This document shows positions 10,690-21,600 of a DNA stretch of 64,000 nucleotides, piece after piece. Below the pieces are notes generated by a model. That model was given only the letters and a program-made list of their open reading frames with translations, ran no database searches and was not told where the DNA came from. Numbering within the stretch: position 1 is the first letter of the stretch; every line of letters begins with the position of its first letter. The stretch is taken from assembly GCA_036898135.1 (NCBI GenBank), contig JBAHVR010000304.1, positions 400,001 through 464,000 of the forward strand, in the 5' to 3' direction. Position numbers and translations under genes: made by a program. This stretch comes from Oncomelania hupensis. Its lineage: Eukaryota > Mollusca > Gastropoda > Littorinimorpha > Pomatiopsidae.

Positions 10690-11190
10690 TCCTCCTCCTC
10701 CTCCTCCTCTTCCTCCTCCTTCTTCTTCTTCTTCTTCTTCTTCTTCTTCTTCTTCTTCTTCTTCTTCTTCTTCTTCTTCTTCTTCTTCTTTTTCATCTTT
10801 TTCATCTTCTTCTTAATCGTTCCACAATTAGAAATCTGCAGCAGCACCACTCTGGAGCCATTGTGCTGGGATTGGTGTGAATTATTGTCCTAATTTCTTA
10901 TATGCGTGTTGTAATTGTTTCTTTGGCTCTGCGTGCCATCTTTATAGATTTTGGGTATGTCCTTCATCTTCTTCTTGTTCTTGTTCTTCTTGCTCTTCTT
11001 CTTCTTGTTCTTGTTTTCCTTGTTCTTGTTCTTCTTCTTTTTCTTCTCCTCCTCCTCCCCTTCCTGCTCCTTTTCTTCCCCCTCATCCTCATTTCTTATT
11101 CTTTTTATTTTTATTTTTCTTCTTCTTCTTCTTCTTCTTCTTCTTCTTCTTCTTCTTCTTCTTCTTCTTCTTCTGCTTCTTCTTCTTCTT
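10690..11190. repeat. (TCC)n and (TTC)n arrays
   Basis: TCC units then about 80 bp of TTC (10720-10800), about 150 bp of non-repeat sequence, then interrupted TTC/TTG (10965-11060) and TTC (11117-11190). The poly-Ser, poly-Phe and poly-Leu frames are artefacts. Confidence 0.95.
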
Positions 11191-11358
11191 CATGGACATC
11201 ATCATCACCGTTATCATCTTTTTCAATTTTTTAAAAATGTATTCGATCTACAGTTGGACTTTGACGTATCATCATACTAGTGGGAGTTTTGAAAATGTGA
11301 CCGTTTGTTCCCCTATCCAACCCACAACGTAGTCACACTCCGTCTTCGAGAATGCTAA

Positions 11359-11569
11359 CAGTCCTATCCTATCCTATCCCGTATTTTGGTGGTGGTAGGG
11401 ACACCACAGATGATCGTTTAACCAGTGTATTCCATCTTTCTCTGTCCTCAGCAACCCTGATGGCTTCGCTCAGTGTCAAAACAGTCCATTCTCGAATGTT
11501 GTCCTCCCACCTCTGTTTTGGTCTCCATCTTCTTCTACCTCCTTGAACTGTGCCTTGCAGGATGGTCTA
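11359..11569 (-). mobile_element. GGATA-tailed LINE, short 3' fragment
   Basis: The plus strand starts with CCTATCCTATCCTATCCCGT (the complement of the GGATA tail) and continues with the ATGATCGTTTAACCAG block shared by every copy of this family. It is truncated at about 210 bp. Confidence 0.9.
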
Positions 11570-11636
11570 CATGCTTACAGTGTATATTTTTAATTGCTTA
11601 TTTGCCTCTGCGTGCCATTGTTGTAGATTTTATGTA

Positions 11637-11772
11637 TCTTCTTCTTCTTCTTCTTCTTCTTTTTTTCTTCTTCTTCTTCTTCTTCTTCTTCTTCTTCTTC
11701 TCGTCCTCTTCCTTCTCCTCCTCTTCCTCATTATTTTCGTGTTCTACTTCTTCATCATCGTAGTCGTCTTTC

Positions 11773-11856
<84 letters not shown>
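11637..11856. repeat. (CTT)n and (CAT)n microsatellites
   Basis: CTT units at 11637-11702, then about 84 bp of CAT at 11773-11856. Confidence 0.95.
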
Positions 11857-11857
<1 letters not shown>

Positions 11858-12039
11858 TCTTTCCTTTTCATTCAATCTACAGCTAGAATTTGATCTACCA
11901 CCATTCTTATGGGTTTTTTGCGCATATGATCGTTTCAACCCCCTCTCCATCAGAAAATGTAGTCACATTCCGCCACTCTCCCGTCTATGACATTATTCGG
12001 ATGAGTGTATATACCGAGTTTTGGATTGTGCACGCACGC

Positions 12040-12312
12040 ATTCCATCGCAACCGATTTTAAAGGTCCAGACGCTCATGTCCTGTACGGAAGAGTGCCTGC
12101 TAAACAAATGCAACCAGCAAGCTGTGGGTCTCATCTCCCCAACACCCGCTTCCCCAGGATGGTGCTCAGTTTGTCTGGGCGGCAGACTATGCACCCAAAA
12201 GCTGCAAGTGAGCGCCTTAGGCGCCTGGAGTTTGATCCTGTATCGGGCTGCGCCTTGAGAACAGCTCGAGCTGGAAAAGCGCTATAAATAAGAACGATTG
12301 AATCAATAATTA
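12040..12312 (+). mobile_element. SINE-like element with GCGCTATAAATA end
   Basis: The body contains GAGCGCCTTAGGCGCCTGGA and TGTATCGGGCTGCGCCTTGA, and ends in AAAGCGCTATAAATAAGAA. Related ends occur at 23570-23690 and 59659-59756, and on the minus strand at 26560 and 60230. No clear tRNA head is visible, so the 5' boundary is approximate. Confidence 0.6.
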
Positions 12313-12694
<382 letters not shown>

Positions 12695-12782
12695 TAGACG
12701 AAGTAGGGAGGAATCATGAATGAAAGAAAAAAGGACAGAGTAAGCGTGGATGGTACAAGGCAACGGAGAGGCGCCCGCAAGA

Positions 12783-12901
12783 AAAGAGAGAGAGAGAGGA
12801 AGAGAGAGACAGACAGAGAGGGAGGAAGAGAGAGAGAGAGGAAGAGAGAAAGAAGAGAGAGAGAGAAACGGTGAAATGTGGAGTGAGGGAAAAGAAGGCA
12901 A

Positions 12902-12944
<43 letters not shown>

Positions 12945-12985
12945 AAGAGGTTGGGTCGGGAAGGGAGGGGGGGGGGTAGGGAAGG
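12783..12985. repeat. (GA)n-rich block and poly-G
   Basis: Interrupted GA runs (longest about 12904-12938), then G-rich sequence. Confidence 0.9.
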
Positions 12986-13822
12986 TAGTGAGATAACTGA
13001 TATATGAGCGTAGGAGAGATAGAGAGAAGGAGGCGAAATAAAATTATTTATTGATTTATAATCAGACCAGTTTTTCCTTTTTAAAACGAAAAGAGACAGG
13101 GCTAAATCAGGGATAAATGGGTTCAAAGGCGAAATGTTAGGAATATCACGGCACCGTCTATCATAATGAAACCTATTCTTGCAAGAATGGAAATGAGAAT
13201 GATGGGTAGTTATTTGCTGGTGGGGTGGGGGGAGCGGGGTGGAGATGGGGGATGTTCAAGATGAGGGAGGGACTGTGGGGGGGGGGGGGGGGGGGGGGCG
13301 AGACCGATGGATGGATGAGGAGCATTAGGTGGGGTTGCTGGCGGTTAAGAAGTAAGAAACGAGAAATAAGTGGCATCATCAATTTTAGTTTTTTTTAGGT
13401 CATTGTCAGATCGGAAGTGACCTAGATTAGCCATCACCCCCCCCCTCCTAGCCCGTCCCATCCCCACGATCTACCCCTCTCACCATAACTACTAAATAAT
13501 TTTAAGTTATAGATTGTGTGTGTATGGAAAGAGGGAGTGTGTGTGTGGGAAGGGGGCGTTGCGGAAGTGTGGGGATGTGATGGGGAGGTGTGAGGGTGAG
13601 GGGAAGGTGTGTGTGTTGCGTTTGTGCGTGTGCGTGTTTTGGTAGAGAAAGGTGAGACGAGAAGAAAGAAGAATGCAAAAATAAGAACCGTCCGCTTTGA
13701 CGAGGTTGTTTTTTTTAGCTTTAGAATAATGGAATATGACGGGAAGGGAGGGGAGGGGAGGGACAGAGGACGAAAACCATAATTTATTGTATGCCCCATG
13801 GTCAGATTCAATAATGGTATTG

Positions 13823-13825
<3 letters not shown>
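12986..13825. other. Intergenic with homopurine tracts
   Basis: A 20-bp poly-G run near 13278-13298 and GT/GGGA-rich sequence at 13510-13640. No supported gene. Confidence 0.5.

Positions 13826-13826
<1 letters not shown>

Positions 13827-13903
<77 letters not shown>
13827..13903. repeat. (GA)n microsatellite
   Basis: About 37 uninterrupted GA units. Confidence 0.97.
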
Positions 13904-13905
<2 letters not shown>

Positions 13906-14212
13906 AGATCACAAGCTATATATGAACTCTTTAAAATGTTCCGATCCATTGCAGAATGGAGAGAATAAAGTATATATAGTGGGTGAGGGTCGATGAGCGT
14001 GGGTCGAGGAAGGGAAGATGAAAATAACAGAGAGGAAGGCGGGCAATGAAAACATTAATCTTGGTGAATGAGGACTCGTCTGCTTGTCGGAGACATTCAT
14101 TGTCAACCATTTTCACCGGCAGCCATCAGAAACGGAAGTGACGTCTGCACGAAACTTCCCTTTCTTCCGTCTTCTTGTCCCAGAATAGCATAGAGCTTTT
14201 GGTATACTTACG

Positions 14213-14396
14213 TCTTCTTCTTCTTCGTCGTCGTCGTCGTCGTCGTTGTCGTAGTCGTATTCGTCGTCCTCGTCGTCGTCGTCCTCCTCCTTCTCCTCCT
14301 CCTCCTCCTCCTCATCATCATCATCATCATTTTCTTCTTCTTCTTCTTCTTCTTCTTCTTCTTCTTCTTCTTCTTCTTCTTCTTCTTCTTCTTCGG
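14213..14396. repeat. (CTT)n/(CGT)n/(CCT)n/(CAT)n compound triplet array
   Basis: CGT, CCT and CAT blocks, then about 60 bp of pure CTT. The acidic minus-strand frame here is its translation. Confidence 0.95.
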
Positions 14397-14442
14397 AGTT
14401 GTATATGCTGACTCTTTTGCTCTCCATCCTCATTTTTTGTAT

Positions 14443-14626
14443 GGCGCCGGTTAGCTCAGTTGGAAGAGCGGCTTTCTAGTAACCGAAAGATCCCTGGTTT
14501 GAATTCCGGATTGGCCAACGTGTGACCATATTATTTTTCTTTTACCATCAACTACTGTAGTTGGCTGGTGTCAGAATAATGTGACCAGCCGTCGCCTATC
14601 CGCTATCGTATGACTATAATCTACAA
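14443..14626 (+). mobile_element. tRNA-derived SINE, family S1
   Basis: The head resembles a tRNA: GGTTAGCTCAGTTGGAAGAG (A box) and GGTTTGAATTCC (degenerate B box), with a CTAGTAA loop-like segment between. Downstream, CAACGTGTGACCATATTATT leads to an end at GACTATAATCTACAA. The two minus-strand copies at 29501-29915 share head and body. It is not a functional tRNA, because the acceptor and T stems do not pair properly. Confidence 0.85.
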
Positions 14627-15084
14627 TTAATCTTAAAAACCTTTTTCTCCTTCTTTTTTTTTCTTCTTCTTCCTTCTCCGGAGTTGTATTTGCCGACTCA
14701 ACTGCACTCCGTCTTCCTTCTCCCTCCCCAATGCTCCTTACTCTCATTTCACATCTGTCTGCACTCTTTGTCATCTAATTCCTCTTTTTTTTCCTCTGCT
14801 ATTGCCTTTCCACTTTCTTCATAATGCTGGCGATTGGTGACAAAATAAAACAAGCGTGTTTGTTTTACGTGATGACATATTTGGGGTGTTTAATTGTGTC
14901 TACACTGCATCACGTTAACATGCGGTTTAATAAACACTACGTTCTATATTATATAATATAATGTATAATGTGTATTACATTCTCTCAAAATGGCTAGCAC
15001 CGTACATATATATATATATAGAGCATAGCATCCTGTTATATATATAAAAGGGAGGCGATTGGTTGACGCTTGGGAGAGAGGTTG
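14627..15084. other. Intergenic, pyrimidine- then AT-rich
   Basis: No gene seen. A short TA run lies near 15005-15020. Confidence 0.5.
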
Positions 15085-15360
15085 TCTACCTTCAATTGTT
15101 GGTTAGACTAGCCTTGGATGGCTCCTGCTGTGCAGAATCCTTTGGAATGGCCATTGGGTTATGCAGGACAAGGCGACATGACACATGTCCTTCCCCCCCT
15201 GATCATTTTATGTTTTTGGTGGTGAGCAAGACTGCATTTTCGGCAGGCATTTTATGCAGTTAGTGGCAGTTACTTGTATTGAGTGGCGTGGCATTAGTAG
15301 CCGGCAAACCGATTTTACTATCAGCACGCTAAACCGCCTTGCTGAGCAAATATTTGAACG
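15085..15360 (+). repeat. Dispersed repeat R3, copy 1
   Basis: Matches 51040-51310 at several blocks in the same order: GGCTCCTGCTGTG, TTATGCAGGA, GGCAGGCATT, GTCGGCAAAC-like and CAGCACGCT. Both copies are diverged. The family is not identified. Confidence 0.6.
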
Positions 15361-15628
15361 TCTCTGTTATGAGGGATAAATGAAAATTTGCAGTTCGGGT
15401 CGAGCCGTGTTCGCAAGGTGGTGGCCGAGAGGCGGGAGTCAAATAGAGGGAGAGACAGAGAGAGAGAGAGAGACAGAGACAGACAGAGAAAGGGAGAGAG
15501 ACTGATTTTCCTTATTAAAATACGTCTTCTTTGATGTTGAGTCTGCTGGAGCTAAGGTAATAACCATGTAATGTTTATAACGTACTGACAGAAGGACAGA
15601 CTCAGACACATACACAATCTACACACAT

Positions 15629-15630
<2 letters not shown>

Positions 15631-15706
<76 letters not shown>
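15631..15706. repeat. (CA)n microsatellite
   Basis: About 37 CA units. Confidence 0.97.
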
Positions 15707-15707
<1 letters not shown>

Positions 15708-15775
15708 TTGCAATACATCACAAATGGGTTCATTTAAGAATGAATGTAGGAATCGGAAAGTCATTTTTTGATGGA

Positions 15776-15833
15776 AAAGGGTTAGGGCAAGGGTTAGTTG
15801 CAGCGCTGCAACTAGCCCTTACCCTAACCCTTT
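15776..15833. repeat. 58-bp loop-less palindrome with TTAGGG-like motifs
   Basis: The left arm AAAGGGTTAGGGCAAGGG continues to TTGCAGC. The right arm GCTGCAACTAGCCC continues to TAACCCTTT. The arms are complementary except at two positions, with the centre at 15804/15805. Weaker complementarity extends outward to about 15761-15846. Confidence 0.85.
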
Positions 15834-15844
15834 GCTAAAAAGTT

Positions 15845-15985
15845 GACCTAGTTCGTCTCCTGTAGGCGACGAAATAGGTCGAAGAAATTTCTCCGAAAAT
15901 TGACTATTTTCTCCGTTCCGGATAGAGCACTCCTGTGTACTTAAAGCACTCTTATGCACTACAACTGCACTCCCGTGCACTAAAA
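15845..15985. repeat. Hairpin plus three ~20-bp tandem units
   Basis: GACCTAGTTCGTC pairs with GACGAAATAGGTC across a 10-nt loop (12 of 13 positions). Three units beginning GCACTCCTGTG, GCACTCTTATG and GCACTCCCGTG follow at 15925-15985. Confidence 0.7.
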
Positions 15986-16845
15986 GAGCGAACGGGTCCC
16001 GCGCAAATACTTAGAAAAAAGTGGGGTCCTGGAAAAAAGTGGGTTCCAAGCAAATAAACCCATTTGTTACTAGAAAAGACAAGGTCTGAAACCCATTTGT
16101 GCGTTTTTTCACGTACACAAACACACGCACACATACACACACACACACACACCACATACTATATGCGCACACACATATTAAACACGCATAGATTTCTGCA
16201 TACACAGGCAGAATGTTTCTTTTAGTTTAGCTGCAGTGTTATTAATGACTTATAAGGAAGTATAAATCCTAGTCTGACAAGTAATGTAGTATTGATGTCC
16301 TTGGCTTCTAATGTTAGATGTTCAGCAACAGGAACATGGCTGTAATGACCCATACATATTGTCATCTCGCCATTTCTTAAGGTACAGTACACTGTTGTAG
16401 GGACAATGTGATGCCAGCCTTGTGTCGCTTTGTAATATACAATCTGGGTGGCTTTAGTTTAGTCATTGCGGCATGCGCTAGTAATGTCTCATGTTAAGGA
16501 ACGTCGGGAGAGGGGAGGGAGTTAGTGCTTGGATGGGTGACTCTGCTTGGAAGGCAGCCACCAAACGACACACACACACACAAAGATTGAAACAAGCGCA
16601 CGACACACTCCAGTCCACCCAGCTGTGAAATGGGTAGATACTTGGATCTGTCTAAAACCAAGAGAAGGAAGATAAAGCAGCGAGGGAGAAGAGATAGGCG
16701 GTGCCCTCATTAAGCTGGCCTAGAGAAAAGGAAGAGGTCCCAAACGACCGAAAGGTTATGCGGATATCTTTATCTTTACCTAATCTACGTTTTGAACATT
16801 GAAATATGTGAAAGTGGGGGTGTGGGTGCGCGCGTTTGTGAGAGA
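15986..16845. other. Intergenic; short CA runs
   Basis: CA-rich at 16120-16155. No coding region recognised. Confidence 0.5.
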
Positions 16846-16885
<40 letters not shown>

Positions 16886-16913
16886 GGGGAGAGAGAGACA
16901 GAGGGAAATACAC

Positions 16914-16944
<31 letters not shown>

Positions 16945-16946
16945 GA
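16846..16946. repeat. (GA)n/(GACA)n
   Basis: GA run, then GACA units at 16923-16944. Confidence 0.9.
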
Positions 16947-16995
16947 AGCCGTATTTTATCCCAGATGAGTATAACTGCGGAAGGAAAATTAGAAG

Positions 16996-17147
16996 AACTG
17001 GCCCACGAGTTGGACCACTGACACTGAGCGAAGCCGGCCGGCCATCAGGGCTGCTGAGGACAGAGAAAGATGGAGTATGCTGGTTAAACGATCATCTGTG
17101 GTGCCCCTACGACCTCCGGGTTACGGGACAGGATAGGATAGGATAGG
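16996..17147 (+). mobile_element. GGATA-tailed LINE, ~150-bp 3' end
   Basis: Plus-strand copy of the last ~150 bp of the family, ending GGGACAGGATAGGATAGGAT. It closely matches 57990-58118. Confidence 0.9.
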
Positions 17148-17640
17148 AGTATAATGCCTGTGCAACATAGAATACTTGTTTGCGATTCTGCAAAATAGCG
17201 TTGCATGGACTTGCTGTTGTTGTTATTACGTTGTTGACTCATTTTCAGAAAACAATACGTTGTGCTATAACAGTCTGGTCCTTAATACCTTTATTTTTGT
17301 TTTGGAGGGGTTGGCGTGGGTGTGAGGGTGGGATGGTGGAATGTGAGGTAAAAATGTAATGCATGCGAACACGCGTACCTTTGTGTTCATGCCTGTGCAG
17401 ATGTTCTTCTATCCATCATTGCACAAAATCCAAAACAGAAAGAACAAAAAAATTGACAGCAGCAACAGCAGAATGTTTATAGAGATGCGTGTATCGCTAG
17501 GTCTATGCAAAGCTGCCGAACACGAATGTTTTATGTACTAACGGAATTACCTCCAGGTAACAGGTGCCTAGGACATTACGGAGGTCGATCGCAAGTCAAC
17601 AACGCTTTTATGTAGCGGGAATTTATGCAATTGATGATGG
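17148..17640. other. Intergenic
   Basis: No gene recognised. Confidence 0.5.
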
Positions 17641-17800
17641 CGATGATGAGGTGGAGGAGGAGGAGGATAAGAGGAAGGAGGAAGAGGAGGAAGGGCAGGT
17701 GTTGAGAAGGAGGAGGTTGATGATAATGATGACGATTGGTGATGATGATGAAGATGATGATGACGACGATGATGATGACGACGATGATGAGTGGGAGAAG
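17641..17800. repeat. (GAG)n/(GAT)n/(GAC)n array
   Basis: Interrupted triplets just upstream of the LTR element. The acidic frame over it is a translation of the repeat. Confidence 0.9.
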
Positions 17801-17878
17801 GGTAAAACAGGCAGGTTGACGATGCTGGGTAAGAGGAAAAGGAGGAGAAATAGAACGAGGAAGGGGCATGTGAGAGGG

Positions 17879-18500
17879 TGTTACACTCAGTTTGATGATG
17901 GAGTTTTCTATCAGTATCTGATTCAGCCCCGATGCTTGAATTCCTGATAGGGTGTAACTCAGATTCGTTTATCCACGCAGCCCGCTCAAGCAGCATACAA
18001 GTCACAAAGTCGACGTATGAAGTTTTCCACTTTTATTCAGCACACATCAACAACTGCATACAATCGCTCAATCGTCTTTCCACTCTCAAATTTACTTTCC
18101 AACTAACAACAACTTCAACTATCTCTCAACAACAGTGCGGCACACAATTTTATAATCTCTCTCTCTTCCGGAAGAATTTCGAATACAGTAGAAATGACGC
18201 ACTGCCACCAATCGAATAAAAGATCGTCATCACTGACTTACGTCATACATGTCAAAAGAATGTTCTCCATTATCTACGTCCATCAAGAAGCTTCGATCGA
18301 TAGTAAACAAACGGATCCAGAAGATTCTCCAACAATATCGACTAACGAAAATTATCAACGTTATACAAAGCCTCTCCTAACAACAATGCAAACTCAAATC
18401 AAAGGTAAATAAACTCCATTATTGAATACTTTGCAAAACGAAGCGATTAGATCTATCGTGCGCGCTTCCGACGTACTACCATTTGCATTTCAACGTAACA
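17879..18500 (-). repeat. 3' LTR of element 1
   Basis: 622 bp, TGTTAC to GTAACA. The U3 side (18140-18500) looks identical to the partner LTR, whereas the first ~100 bp carries many substitutions and a ~61-bp segment present in the other LTR is missing. Confidence 0.95.
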
Positions 18501-18515
18501 TAACCCCCCACTCAA
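18501..18515 (-). promoter_or_regulatory. Polypurine tract of element 1
   Basis: On the minus strand GAGTGGGGGGTTA lies directly before the 3' LTR, the expected site and composition for plus-strand priming in LTR retrotransposons. Confidence 0.65.
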
Positions 18516-18690
18516 GAAGAAATTTACCCAATTTCTTTCAACAACGTTGAAACGTAATGCACAAACAAAGTTCAGAATTAAAACTTATTTCAGTCTGCCT
18601 GAACACTATCAACGTTCTCAGTTCATTCACACAGAGTCAATGGTTTTCATCTTCAAATCTGTCTGGATATTGTCAATGTTCACAGTTCAT

Positions 18691-21600
18691 TCACACATAG
18701 TCAATGTTTCTCATCCGCAAGGAAACGACGCCCTCGTCAGTTGCGGTCGTCATCGGCCCAGGGTCAAAGACAGTGATCTCGTGGGCTTTCCTGGAGTCAG
18801 TGCATCCTCCGTTGTCTTTTTCTTCCGTCGGATGTCCGACGCAGTCGACGTTGTCAGCTCCCAGAATGCATTCGCTGGGTCTCACTGTCAGGTCGGCCTC
18901 TGCGGGACGGTGGAACAGCTCCCTCAAGGTCTGCAGATGCTCCTTCCAGGTCTGGGTGTGGACTTCATGTTCGACCAAAGTCGTAGAGCCTGGGACACCA
19001 CCGAAGCTATGGGGAAATTCGCCCATAAGGTCCTTGAGCTCCAACTTCTGACCTTCCGCCAAGCTTGGTCCTAGCTTAACATCATCGATGCCTTCTTTAC
19101 TGTGGAAGTCTCCCAGTTCCAACAGTTCTTCGCTGTCAAAGCTGTTGTCGGTCACAGCTGCTGTGGCTGCGTGCACAGTCTCTGATGGCCTTTCCACGTA
19201 CAGCTTAAGGAGGTTGGCGTGGTATATCTTGGAATGCTGGCCGACCTTCACCTTGTAGTCGTTGATCCCCACCACGGTCTCCACTTCGTACGGGCCTTTC
19301 CACTGCATCAGCAACTTATTGTGATCAGTAGGTAGCAGCACCAGCACTTTGTTGCCAGGTTTAAACTTCCTGTTCACAGCCCTACGGTCATAGTAGTGCT
19401 TTCCACAGTCCTGGGACTTCTTCAGGTTTTCTCTGGTTATCTCGAGAGTCTGCTCCAGCTTCTCCCGTAGCTCAAACACGTACTGGTAGCTGTTCTTCAC
19501 CTCTGGGGTGTCTACTTCTTTCGTCCACAGTTCTTTTAGGATGTGCATCGGCCCTCGGATGGTTCTTCCGTACAGCAGCTCGAACGGAGAGAAGCCGGTG
19601 GACTCCTGCGGTACTTCTCTGTAGGCGAAAAGTAAGGCGTTGATGTAGCGATGCCATTGTCTGGGCTGCTCGCTGCACAGTTTCTTCAGGGTGGATTTCA
19701 GCGTAGCATTGAACTTTTCGACAAGCCCGTTGCACCTTGGATGGTAGGGTGTCGTAGTCAAATGCCGGATGCTCAGCAGTCCGTTGACCTCCTTCATACA
19801 GTCAGAGACGAACTGAGTCCCGAGGTCTGTCAGAATTTCTTCAGGCACTCCAAGTCTACTGAACATGTCCACTAGTGCCTCTGCTACAGTTTCAGTGTCA
19901 ATCTTCTTCAGTGGCACTGCTTCTGGGTACCGAGTCGCATAGTCCACTAAAGTAAGTACCCACCGATGACCTTCTTCACTCGGAGGTCTTATTTCGCCGA
20001 TTAAGTCTAAGGCCACCCTCTTGAAAGGTCGGTCGATCAGAGGCATTCTCTGCATAGGCACTTTCGGGACCCTTCCTCGAGGTATGGTCTTCTGGCAAAT
20101 GTCACATGATCGGCAGAATCGGCTAACGTCCGCATGAAGTCCTGGCCAGTAGAATACCGCCTGGATTCTGTCTGACGTCTTCTTGATGCCTAGGTGACCT
20201 CCCATGATTGAGTCATGTGCTACTTCCATCACTTGGCGCCTTAGGGGTAACGGTACCAAAACTTGACGTAGTGGTTTACCTCCGTTGACCCTCGGGTGCT
20301 GGAAGATTCGATACAGGATCTTGGCCTTCACCTCAAAATAGACCGTGCCACTGCCCTTGGTCACGTGGTCTTGGCGGTTCCTATACTTGTTTAAAGTGCT
20401 ATCAGCTTCCTGGAGCTGGATCAGCTTATCTCTGTCCACGATGGCAGCTTTGGAGTTGTCGGCGACCTTCAGTGGCGTAGACGTCTTGTCTCTCTTGGCC
20501 TGGGCCCTGGTGGTGACAGCACTGACGATCTCTGGTCGGCAGGGCTGAGCCGGAGTAACCACATTGTCGCGTAGCAGCTCTGTAAGGTCTCCATCGGGAA
20601 ATGGCAATGGATCCTCCTCCACAACTTCGACGTGTTGAGTTGAGGCAGGACTCCACTCTGGATCGGGGTCGTCGGGTCGTCTCGCGCTATCGATGTTCCC
20701 GATCATCAAATCATACAGCGGCTTCTTCAGGCAAACCGCTTCGACTTCGCCTATGTAGAAAGGGGTGTTGACATGAATCTTCGCAACTGGCGCTCTCACA
20801 CATTTGCTGTCGGCCATGAGTGTCCATTTAAAATCGCCAGTGAACTGTTCTTTAGCGATTAGGTCTTCTTTGACGATGACCCCACTGCAGCCAGAGTCTC
20901 TTAGAACAGTCACTTCATGATTTCCGACGCGTCCCTTGGAAACAGGCATGTTCTGGACGGTCACAGCTGCGCTGGCGACGACGGGGATGGATTTTCCGTT
21001 GGCAAGGAGGAGTTGGCCATCAGTCATGCACTCTTGCACGTCCGCAGGGGTAGCTGTGCGCTCGGTCTCACTCGGAAGAATGACGCTCCCGCCGCACATC
21101 TGATGGTCAGATCTACTGGTTTGCCGTTGATTGGAGAACCGCCTCTGCCGGTTGCCCGCCGCTGCGTTGTCCGTACTGCTCCGCTGTCCGCTACTTTTGT
21201 TTTGAGGACAGTTAGCTGCTCTGTGGTCCGTAGCGTTGCAGGTGAAACAGCCTCTTGAATGCCCTTCCCTGGGAGGTGGCGTGGAGTCCGTCTGTTTCTG
21301 GTTCGTCTGGCTCCCCTGGATCTGGTTCACATGGTTTCCAGTCTTCTGAAAATGTTTCGTCGCGCTGGGTGGCCCCAGGGTCTTCCCATGAGCGATGAGA
21401 TATCTTTCAGCAGCCTCAGTCACATCTTTAAGCGTCTGCAGCTTTTGTTCTTCTAAGTGGGTCGCTAGGTCCTTGTGACAGGCATTGAGAAATTGTTCCT
21501 TCACGATCAGGTCATGGAGACTGTCGTAAGACTTCCTTTCGCCTGATAACTCCACCCACTTGTGTAGATATGACGACAGGCGCTCCACACACTGCTTTGG

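Noticed and set aside
14443..14516. Possible tRNA gene
   Set aside because: A and B boxes are present but acceptor and T stems do not pair, and a conserved SINE body follows. Same conclusion for 29.6, 29.8, 45.8 and 60.3 kb.
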